Shown: piece after piece, positions 1-5,458 of the stretch
Layout: each line of letters opens with the position of its first letter
Numbering within the stretch: the first letter of the stretch is position 1
Made by a program: the position numbers and the translations under genes
DNA from: JBCBEX01 sp039027055
GTDB lineage: Bacteria > Bacteroidota > Rhodothermia > Rhodothermales > Rubricoccaceae
DNA: 8,611 nucleotides
NCBI GenBank assembly: GCA_039027055.1
Contig: JBCCLD010000200.1
Location: forward strand, 1-8,611
Direction: 5' to 3'
The notes under the pieces: generated by a model
What the model saw: only the letters and a program-made list of their open reading frames with translations
The model's database searches: none
What the model was told of the DNA's origin: nothing

Positions 1-74
1 AGAGCCTGCCCTCGCGGACGCGGGGGATCTTGTTCGTATCTCTCTGACAAGGTGGGGCTAGGGTGCTGGCCCAT

Positions 75-110
75 AGATCCTTCGACTCGCTGCGCTCGCT
101 CAGGATGACA
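75..110. repeat. Dispersed intergenic repeat (GATCCTTCGACTCGC... type)
   Basis: The segment contains GATCCTTCGACTCGC, then a GCGCTCGCTCAGG stretch and GATGACA. Read on the minus strand it is the TGTCATCCTGAGCG... GAAGGATC type of sequence that recurs between genes in many unrelated bacterial genomes. The match is from memory of that repeat type; only one full copy is present here. It lies in non-coding DNA, and its function is unknown. Confidence 0.6.
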
Positions 111-138
111 TCGTTTTGCGAAAACCTACCCCTGTCAG

Positions 139-156
139 CGCCTGCGCGGGGATGAC
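139..156. repeat. Partial dispersed repeat (GTCATCCCCGCGCAGGCG type)
   Basis: On the minus strand this reads GTCATCCCCGCGCAGGCG. It resembles the core of a second very common bacterial intergenic repeat, in which this core is usually followed by a GGGGATC stretch that is missing here. It sits about 30 bp from the repeat at 75-110. The assignment rests on recognition only. Confidence 0.45.
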
Positions 157-269
157 TCTGAAGTAGGTATGCACGTTCTTTTTCCGTAAACGGTATAACA
201 CTTGACACGGGTCAGAGCGCTGAGACCCCGCACTCCCTACCCCCACAAACCACAGCGAGCAACGCGAGC

Positions 270-299
270 GTCCCACAGGCGGCGCAGCCGCCGTCCCAC
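270..299. repeat. Short hairpin flanked by 7-bp direct repeats
   Basis: GGCGGC (278-283) and GCCGCC (287-292) form a perfect 6-bp stem around a GCA loop. Identical GTCCCAC copies lie at 270-276 and 293-299. The unit ends one base before the inverted-repeat element at 301, so both may belong to one composite intergenic element. It resembles REP-type hairpins, and no function can be assigned. Confidence 0.5.
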
Positions 300-300
300 C

Positions 301-478
301 AGGGCGTGTGGACAATCAGGGGGTCAGGCGGTCACGAGACACCGTTTGCGGGCTCGCAAGGCGTGTGATGAGCGCGATCCCGGAGGATCGGGCGACGAGC
401 AGCCCCCATGTCGATGTGGGCCGACGAGCGCCAAATGGGGGCCGTGAGCGCCGATCAGATCGAATGTCCACACGCCCT
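301..478. repeat. 178-bp non-coding element bounded by inverted repeats
   Basis: AGGGCGTGTGGACA at 301-314 is exactly complementary to TGTCCACACGCCCT at 465-478. Allowing one mismatch, the arms extend to 17 bp (301-317 and 462-478). Three more self-complementary units lie inside: TTGCG/CGCAA (346-350 and 355-359), CGATCC/GGATCG (375-380 and 385-390) and GCCCCCAT/ATGGGGGC (402-409 and 435-442). No credible protein is encoded. The shape suits a small MITE-like or REP-derived element, or a multi-branched RNA. No clear target-site duplication is visible at the ends, which weakens the MITE reading. Confidence 0.55.
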
Positions 479-516
479 AGGGAGCGCAGCGACCGAACCA
501 CAGGCCAAAGGCCGTC

Positions 517-1176
517 CTACAGATCCAAATACCGCATGAACTGTTCGACGCGGTACTGTAGCTCCTCGTCGCGCTGGTCTTCGCCGAAGGTGGCGACGAC
601 GCGGTAGCCGCGTTGCTCCAGGACGGCGCGGATGCGGCTGCTGTCCGACACGTTGAGCTTCAGCGTCACGCGGGCGATCCCGCTCGGCTCGTGCTCGCTC
701 GCCACGCTGAGCACCTTGGCGCCGTTCTGCTCGACGGCGTAGATCATTTGCCCGAGCGCATAGTCCCGTTCTGGCATCTCCAGCACGACGATTGTTCCGG
801 CATCGCCCACGGAGAGCATCCGGGAGAGCGTGTCGAAGAGCGTAGTCCGGCGCACCACGCCGAGAAGGACCTCGTCGGCGTCCACGACGGGTAGGACGTC
901 GAGGTGGTGGCGCATCATCTGGAGCGCGGCCTCGAAGCTGTGCGTGTCGGGACGGACACGCACGGGTGCGCCCGCAGGCAGGTCGCCGATGGGCGTCATC
1001 GCACCGGCGTGCTCCATGAGTTGCGTCTCCGAGACGAGCGCGACCAGGCGGCCCTGCGCATCCACGACGGGGAACTGATCGACCTCGGCTTCCACCGCAT
1101 CGGTGAGCGCGTCAAAGACGGCATCGTCCGCGTGGAGCGGTTCGAGCGTCAGGTCGAGGAGGTCTTGGACAGTCAT
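517..1176 (-). CDS. CBS-pair protein with C-terminal ACT-like domain
   Basis: This 219-residue soluble protein has two tandem CBS motifs (about residues 1-55 and 60-120). Each carries the typical PVVDA...L.G/ALV pattern: FPVVDAQGRLVALVSE at 35-50 and LPVVDADEVLLGVV at 95-108. A region at about 127-198 (IVVLEMPERDYALGQMI... and AKVLSVASE) fits an ACT-like or similar ligand-binding fold. CBS pairs usually bind adenosine nucleotides and regulate a partner protein. No catalytic domain is fused, so this looks like a stand-alone energy or nucleotide sensor of the kind common in Bacteroidota. The ATG start has no clear Shine-Dalgarno sequence, but the first CBS motif begins at once and leaves no room for a later start. 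HflX lies 170 bp upstream on the same strand. The partner and ligand cannot be told from the sequence, and the ACT assignment is the less certain part. Confidence 0.9.
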   Translation of the reverse strand: MTVQDLLDLTLEPLHADDAVFDALTDAVEAEVDQFPVVDAQGRLVALVSETQLMEHAGAMTPIGDLPAGAPVRVRPDTHSFEAALQMMRHHLDVLPVVDADEVLLGVVRRTTLFDTLSRMLSVGDAGTIVVLEMPERDYALGQMIYAVEQNGAKVLSVASEHEPSGIARVTLKLNVSDSSRIRAVLEQRGYRVVATFGEDQRDEELQYRVEQFMRYLDL

Positions 1177-1346
1177 GGTAGTCAGACGGCACCCAAGGGC
1201 GTGTGTTGCGCTACCCCTGAGAGCAGGTCAATACTCATGCCAAGCGATCAACGGCGCGCCAGGCGTGAGCGTGGGTGGTGGTACGGGTAAGAACTACGAC
1301 TGGAGGCGGCGAAGCTGCAAGGTCTTTCGCCCCCACATTAGTCGGA

Positions 1347-2810
1347 CTACGCCGAGCGCGCGATGTTGCTCACGAGCGCGTCCGGGATCGCCGTCGCTTG
1401 GCCGTCGCCGCTCAGCAGGGCGTCGGGGCCGAGCGTCGAGACGACGCGGAGGTCGGCGAAGCGCGTGAGCATCCGGTCGAGGTCGTCGGCGTTCTTCGGC
1501 GCGACGCGGTAGCGGATCACGAGCGCGGGGATTGCGGTCGAGTCGTCAGCCGCGTCCTTCGAGAGCGCGGTCACGGGCACTTCGGCGTGCACCTCGGCGA
1601 CCTTGTGCAGGTACGAGCGCTCCTTGCCCGCACGGACGGGCAGCACGACGGCCTGCTCGCGGTAGTCCGCTTCGATCACGTCGAGCAGCTGCACGCGGAG
1701 TTGGTCGAGGCCGATGCCGCGTAGCGCCGAGACGAACGCGGCGTTCTCGTACGACGCCCGCAGGCTTGCCAGCAGGCCGCGCTCCTCCAGCACGTCGAGC
1801 TTGTTGAACACCATCAGCGTCGGCTTGTCGAGCGCGCCGAGGTCCTTGAGTGTCTGGTTCACGACGCGGATGTGGTCCTCGAAGTACGGGTGGCTCGCGT
1901 CGACCACGTGCATGAGCACGTCCGCCTCGCGCGTCTCGTCGAGGGTGCTCTTGAAGCTCTCGATGAGCTTGTGCGGGAGCTTGCGGATGAAGCCGACCGT
2001 GTCCGAGAGCAGCACGGGCTTGTTGGGCGCGAGGAAAGCCTTGCGCGTCGTCGCGTCGAGCGTGGCGAAGAGCCGGTCCTCGGCGTGCACCTTGGCGTCC
2101 TCGGCAAGGGCGTTCATCAGCGTCGACTTGCCCGCGTTGGTGTAGCCCACGAGCGCGACGCGCGTCTGGTCGGCGCGGCCCTTGCGCTGCGTCGTCCGCT
2201 GCCGGTCGATGCGCTCCAGCTTGTCCTTCAGGACGGCGATGCGGCGGCCGATGAGGCGGCGGTCCGTTTCGATCTGCGTCTCGCCCGGCCCGCGCATCCC
2301 GATGCCGCCCTTCTGGCGGGAGAGGTGCGTCCACTGCCGCGTGAGGCGCGTCACGAGGTAGTCGAGCTGCGCGAGCTCGACCTGCGTTTTGGCCGTGGCC
2401 GTCTTCGCGCGTCCGGCGAAGATGTCGAGGATGAGCCCCGAGCGGTCCACGAGCTTGCATTCGAGCTCGCGCTCCAGGTTGCGCGCCTGCACCGGCGAGA
2501 GGTCGTCGTCGAAGATGACGAGGTCGGCCTTGCGCTTCTCGACGAGCGCTTTGAGTTCCTGCACCTTGCCCTTGCCGATGTACGTCGCGACAGCGGGCGT
2601 GGTCATGTTTTGCGTGAGGCGGTCGGTCACGTCCGCCCCAGCCGTGTCGGCTAGGAGTTCGAGTTCATCGAGGCTCTCGTCGAGGTGGTAGCGGATGAGG
2701 TCGGGCGTCAGGACGCCCACGAGGATCGCGGATTCGCGGGTGGTCTTCGGCTGCAAACGGAAGCGGGTCAGTGGATGAACGGAGGGCGTCTCCAGGGACG
2801 TCGCACACAA
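1347..2810 (-). CDS. hflX: GTPase HflX, ribosome-associated
   Basis: HflX is a GTPase that binds the large ribosomal subunit and, in studied bacteria, splits or rescues stalled ribosomes under stress. The 487-residue frame has the HflX N-terminal domain (about 27-215), including YIGKGKVQEL and the family signature GMRGPGETQIETDRR (171-185). The G domain follows: G1 GYTNAGKST (222-230), a switch-I region around TLDATTR (250-256), G3 DTVGF (270-274), G4 NKLD (336-339) and G5 SAL (361-363). A C-terminal domain reaches 487. All GTP-binding residues are intact. The start is unusual. The upstream in-frame stop is at 2835-2837 and the first in-frame ATG is residue 69, inside the conserved domain, so a non-ATG start is needed. 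TTG at 2808-2810 is used here; TTG at 2754-2756 is the alternative. The CBS gene lies downstream on the same strand, and the VWA gene lies 242 bp upstream. Confidence 0.96.
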   Translation of the reverse strand: MCATSLETPSVHPLTRFRLQPKTTRESAILVGVLTPDLIRYHLDESLDELELLADTAGADVTDRLTQNMTTPAVATYIGKGKVQELKALVEKRKADLVIFDDDLSPVQARNLERELECKLVDRSGLILDIFAGRAKTATAKTQVELAQLDYLVTRLTRQWTHLSRQKGGIGMRGPGETQIETDRRLIGRRIAVLKDKLERIDRQRTTQRKGRADQTRVALVGYTNAGKSTLMNALAEDAKVHAEDRLFATLDATTRKAFLAPNKPVLLSDTVGFIRKLPHKLIESFKSTLDETREADVLMHVVDASHPYFEDHIRVVNQTLKDLGALDKPTLMVFNKLDVLEERGLLASLRASYENAAFVSALRGIGLDQLRVQLLDVIEADYREQAVVLPVRAGKERSYLHKVAEVHAEVPVTALSKDAADDSTAIPALVIRYRVAPKNADDLDRMLTRFADLRVVSTLGPDALLSGDGQATAIPDALVSNIARSA

Positions 2811-2837
2811 GGTGCACCCTGGAAAGCGGGGCCTTCA

Positions 2838-2907
2838 ACATGGTGTGGCACCTTGGGTTGCGGTTTGGCCACAACGCCACGGTTTCTTTGCGTAGGGCGG
2901 TGCCATC
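2838..2907. other. Upstream region of hflX, no clear promoter
   Basis: This short non-coding stretch between the hflX leader and the palindromic element should carry the hflX promoter if the gene is transcribed on its own. I do not see a convincing -33/-7 pair of the Bacteroidota type (TTG and TAnnTTTG) or a strong sigma-70 pair. An ATG at 2839-2841 on the minus strand is out of frame with HflX. Confidence 0.3.
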
Positions 2908-3033
2908 GCTCCCCCCGTCTTGCGTCGCCTCCGCGCTGCGCGCTCCGCTCCTCAGACTGTCCCCCTCAAGCCTGAGGGGGACAGTTTTTGGTGACGTAGG
3001 AGCGTAGCGACTGTCGTCAAAAACGGGGGGAGC
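2908..3033. repeat. 126-bp nested palindromic intergenic element
   Basis: The outer arms GCTCCCCCCGT (2908-2918) and ACGGGGGGAGC (3023-3033) are perfectly complementary. At the centre, ACTGTCCCCCTCA (2956-2968) pairs perfectly with TGAGGGGGACAGT (2973-2985) around a 4-nt loop. The DNA between inner and outer arms is loosely self-complementary. On the right it includes GGAGCGTAGCGAC (2999-3011), nearly identical to GGAGCGCAGCGAC at 481-493. The element fills most of the gap between the VWA and hflX genes. This is REP/BIME-like architecture. The central hairpin could also act in termination. Confidence 0.7.
2956..2989 (+). terminator. Strong hairpin with T-tract, terminator-like
   Basis: A perfect 13-bp GC-rich stem (2956-2968 and 2973-2985) with an AGCC loop is followed by TTTTT (2985-2989) on the plus strand. 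That is a textbook intrinsic terminator for plus-strand transcription, yet no plus-strand gene lies upstream. For the minus-strand VWA gene, which ends at 3053, the same stem forms but no T-tract follows it. It may terminate VWA transcripts inefficiently, block antisense transcription, or simply be the core of the repeat element. Confidence 0.5.
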
Positions 3034-3052
3034 CGCACTGAGCTCGAAGCAG

Positions 3053-5170
3053 CTACGCTGCCACACTCTCGCTCCGCCACCGCATCGCCACGAGCATCTC
3101 GGCGACGAGGAACGCGAGCGCGAGCCAGAGGAACGTCTTCCACAGTTCGATGCCAGCGCGTTCGGTCTGCAACTGCTCAGCAGCACGCAGGCCAGCGCCC
3201 CCGGCGGCGTCGAGGAGGCGCACGGGGCGGCCCGTGGCCTCGGCGAGCGCGTCGCGGGCGTCGGTGGCATCGAGGCGGGTCAGGTCCGACTCGCGGGCGT
3301 CGAGGTTGGCGGCAACGCGGCGCAGTAGCGCGTCGCCCTGGCGCACGTCGTAGACGCCGGGGTCAGGAACGGCCTCGGGCGGGACCTCCACGAGGAGCGC
3401 GCCGGGCAACGCGCGCTGCTCCGGCACCGTCTCCGCACCCACGTCCTCCGGCGCGACGAGGCGTACCGGCGTGCCTTCGCGGACGCCGCCGAGGCGAAGC
3501 GTCGCCGGTTCGCCGACGGTCAGTCGCGTGGCTTCACCGTCCTCGTTCTGGGCGAGGTAGAACGCCGAGCGGTAGAGCAGCGGCACGAACAGCCCGCGCA
3601 CGGCGAAGTCGCTCCACGCCGGGTCAGGCGCGACGGCGTAGACGAGCGCGGTGCCTTGCCCGTGGCGGACCTCCTGCAGGAACGGTCGTCCGCCCGGCAG
3701 CGCGATCAGCGTTTGTTCGGTACCGCCGCCTGGCGCATACGTCGCGGCGAGGAACACGTCGGGCTGTTCGAGGCGGCGCTCCGAATCGTCGGCGCTGAAG
3801 ATGCCGTCGAAGAGCGGGTGCTCGGTGTCGACGCGGTCGAAGGAGCCGATGGGCGGACCGCCCTCCTGCCCCACCGTGCCTGCGAAGCGGCCGCCGCCGA
3901 GCGCGTCGAGGAGCGTCGAGAGGTCGCCGATGTCGTCGCCGGGGAAGACGAGCAGGCCGCCGCCCGCCTCGGCGTAGCGCGCGAGCGCCGCCGTCTCGCC
4001 ACTGGAGAGCGTCGCCGGGCCGACGAGCACCACACCGTCATAGGCGTCGAGGCTGGCCGCCGGGAGCGACGCCTCGGGGATCGTCGTCACGTCGAAGGCT
4101 GTGCGTTCATCCGCGACGGTGAGGGCGAGCGTCACGAGGTCGGCGCGCTGGCCGTCGCCCTGGACGAGGAGCAGGCGGCGCGTGGCAGGTACGTGCAGCG
4201 CGAAGTGCCGCACGTCGTCCGCCTCGAAGGCGTCGGCCTCGATCTCAACGGTGCCCGCGAGCCAGCCGCGCGTCGGAGGAGTCGCGTTGAGCGGAACGGT
4301 CGTCGGGACGCCCGGCGGGAGGCTCGCCGCAGTCTCGGCCACGGCCTGCCCATCGAGGAGCACGCGCACGGCCACGTCGTCGAGCGGGGCGTCGGAGTAG
4401 TTCACCAGCGTCGCTGACAGGCGCACGGGCTGCCCCGCCTCCACGATGCGGCTCTCGACGCGCGCGTCGGTCACGGCCACGTTCGCCGAGCGGCCTGCGC
4501 CGACCGGCAAGAGCGTCACCGCCAAGTCGTCGGGGATCCCGATGCCTGTGGAGTCAACAAGCGTCGCCTGCTGGGCATCGGTCACGACCACGATCTCGCG
4601 GTTGAGGTTGGCCGCGTCCTCCAGCAGGCTCGCCGCCTGCGCGATGGCGTCGGTGAGGGTCCGCGCGCCGGGAGCTGGTTCGAGCTGTTCGATGGCGTCG
4701 AGGGCAGGCTCCGCCGTCGAGAACGTCGCCGGTTGCACCGCTTCTGTCGGCGCGGTCGGGACGAGGACGAACTCGTCGCCCGGCTCCAGGCTCTCGGCGA
4801 GCGCGGCGGCGAGGTCGCGCGCCTGCCCGAGGTAGTCGCCCTGCGCGTCGCGCTGCGTCATCGACAAGGAGTTGTCGACCACGATCGCCATCGAGGTCGG
4901 GACGCGTCCGCCGAACAGCCCGGCCCACGCGCCCTCGACGGCGGGCCGCGCGAACGCGAGCACGAGGCAAAGGATCGCGAGTGTCCGCAGCGCGAGGAGC
5001 AGCCACTGCTTGACGCGCACGCGCCGCATCGTCGAGCGCTGGAGCTCCTTGACGAACGCGAGCGTCGAGAAGTCGACCTGCCGCGGCTTGCGGAAGTTGA
5101 AGAGGTGGATCAGCAGCGGGATCGCCGCCGCCGCGAGGCCGAGCAGAACGAGGGGGTTGAGGAAGGTCAT
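3053..5170 (-). CDS. BatA-domain, VWA-containing membrane protein
   Basis: This is a 705-residue inner-membrane protein. Residues 1-76 match the BatA-type N-terminal double-transmembrane domain: helix 1 at about 5-26 (NPLVLLGLAAAAIPLLIHLF), a basic loop with NFRKPRQVDFSTLAFVKELQ, and helix 2 at about 56-74. A VWA-like domain follows (about 93-225) with an intact MIDAS start DNSLS (99-103), candidate threonines TLT (171-173) and VVTD at 195-198. Residues 330-540 resemble a class I glutamine-amidotransferase-like/ThuA-like fold (LLLVQGDG, GVVLVGP, GGGLLVFPGD) with no obvious catalytic cysteine. A last helix lies at about 679-696. The ATG at 5168-5170 is chosen because homology begins there; the frame stays open to 6328 only as antisense of the methyltransferase. 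Related genes often sit near MoxR and DUF58 genes, which are absent here. A role in envelope or metal-dependent protein interaction is inferred. Confidence 0.92.
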   Translation of the reverse strand: MTFLNPLVLLGLAAAAIPLLIHLFNFRKPRQVDFSTLAFVKELQRSTMRRVRVKQWLLLALRTLAILCLVLAFARPAVEGAWAGLFGGRVPTSMAIVVDNSLSMTQRDAQGDYLGQARDLAAALAESLEPGDEFVLVPTAPTEAVQPATFSTAEPALDAIEQLEPAPGARTLTDAIAQAASLLEDAANLNREIVVVTDAQQATLVDSTGIGIPDDLAVTLLPVGAGRSANVAVTDARVESRIVEAGQPVRLSATLVNYSDAPLDDVAVRVLLDGQAVAETAASLPPGVPTTVPLNATPPTRGWLAGTVEIEADAFEADDVRHFALHVPATRRLLLVQGDGQRADLVTLALTVADERTAFDVTTIPEASLPAASLDAYDGVVLVGPATLSSGETAALARYAEAGGGLLVFPGDDIGDLSTLLDALGGGRFAGTVGQEGGPPIGSFDRVDTEHPLFDGIFSADDSERRLEQPDVFLAATYAPGGGTEQTLIALPGGRPFLQEVRHGQGTALVYAVAPDPAWSDFAVRGLFVPLLYRSAFYLAQNEDGEATRLTVGEPATLRLGGVREGTPVRLVAPEDVGAETVPEQRALPGALLVEVPPEAVPDPGVYDVRQGDALLRRVAANLDARESDLTRLDATDARDALAEATGRPVRLLDAAGGAGLRAAEQLQTERAGIELWKTFLWLALAFLVAEMLVAMRWRSESVAA

Positions 5171-5227
5171 GCCGGAGGGAACGCGGCAGCGTGGGGGTTT
5201 CGTGAGAGCGTCCGGGAGGGTGAGGGG

Positions 5228-5301
5228 GTGTGGGTATGAGAGAACGGTTGGGAGGTTCGCGAGGCATCCACTCCGAGATCCGTAGACACCCATACCCACA
5301 C
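5228..5301. repeat. 11-bp inverted repeat spaced by 52 bp
   Basis: GTGTGGGTATG (5228-5238) is exactly complementary to CATACCCACAC (5291-5301). It begins 57 bp before the VWA start codon. It could be a pair of operator half-sites for a looping or large-footprint regulator, or the closing stem of a leader RNA of the VWA transcript. It could also be a repeat remnant. The spacing is long for a simple dimeric repressor site. Confidence 0.45.
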
Positions 5302-5400
5302 ACTCCGAAGCGGGAAGATCGAGCAAGAACGCCCGTGCTGCCTTGACGAACAAAGGGGCTACCTCCACCTTCCCGAACCGACCGAAGGCTCCGCAGGAAG

Positions 5401-5441
5401 CTCTCCCCCTAGACAGGGGGCGTCCGCGAAGCGGGAGGGGG
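5401..5441. repeat. REP-like hairpin block before the methyltransferase
   Basis: CCCCCT (5405-5410) pairs with AGGGGG (5415-5420) around AGAC, and can pair instead with a second AGGGGG at 5436-5441. CCGC-GAA-GCGG (5424-5434) forms another small stem between them. The C-run/G-run style matches the central hairpin at 2956-2985 and the hairpin at 5495-5514, so all three may belong to one repeat family of this genome. Confidence 0.5.
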
Positions 5442-5450
5442 TAGACCAAA

Positions 5451-5454
5451 GGAG
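5451..5454 (+). promoter_or_regulatory. Shine-Dalgarno before methyltransferase ATG
   Basis: AAAGGAG ends at 5454, only 4 nt before ATG at 5459. It supports that ATG, but the spacing is short and the motif sits at the edge of repetitive DNA, so it may be fortuitous. The alternative TTG start at 5558 has no such motif. Confidence 0.4.
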
Positions 5455-5458
5455 CGAG

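Larger units (their letters stand above)
1..516. other. Gene-free 516-bp intergenic stretch rich in repeats
   Basis: No reading frame here looks like a protein gene. The longest ones are arginine-, serine- and proline-rich and run across palindromes. From left to right the stretch holds a dispersed repeat (75-110), a second repeat core (139-156), a short hairpin flanked by GTCCCAC direct repeats (270-299), and a 178-bp segment with inverted-repeat ends (301-478). It finishes at the 3' end of the minus-strand CBS gene. A small GGCC-aaa-GGCC stem at 503-513 lies just past that gene's stop but has no T-tract, so it is only a weak terminator candidate. The left edge (1-70) shows nothing recognisable. 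Confidence 0.75.
5171..5458. other. Divergent 288-bp promoter region with repeats
   Basis: This spacer separates the minus-strand VWA gene from the plus-strand methyltransferase, so it should carry promoters for both. It holds an 11-bp inverted repeat (5228-5238 and 5291-5301) on the VWA side and a REP-like hairpin block (5401-5441) on the methyltransferase side. TTGACG at 5343-5348 looks like a -35 box for the plus strand, but I see no good -10 at the right distance. No small gene is evident. Confidence 0.55.

Noticed and set aside
100..607. Small frames at 100-315, 202-447, 308-607 and 316-501
   Set aside because: They cross dispersed repeats and inverted-repeat arms, have biased Arg/Ser/Pro composition and show no recognisable domain. 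One runs antisense into the CBS gene.
1177..1346. Terminator or promoter in the hflX-CBS gap
   Set aside because: Apart from a GGCGCGCC palindrome, I find no strong hairpin with a T-tract and no convincing promoter pair.
1546..2460. 304-residue minus-strand frame inside hflX
   Set aside because: It is an Arg/Ala/Pro-rich off-frame shadow. The HflX frame across the same DNA has all GTPase motifs.
2665..3270. 201-residue minus-strand frame spanning the VWA-hflX gap
   Set aside because: It overlaps both flanking genes in the wrong frame and reads through the palindrome. It matters only as a source of the out-of-frame ATG discussed for hflX.
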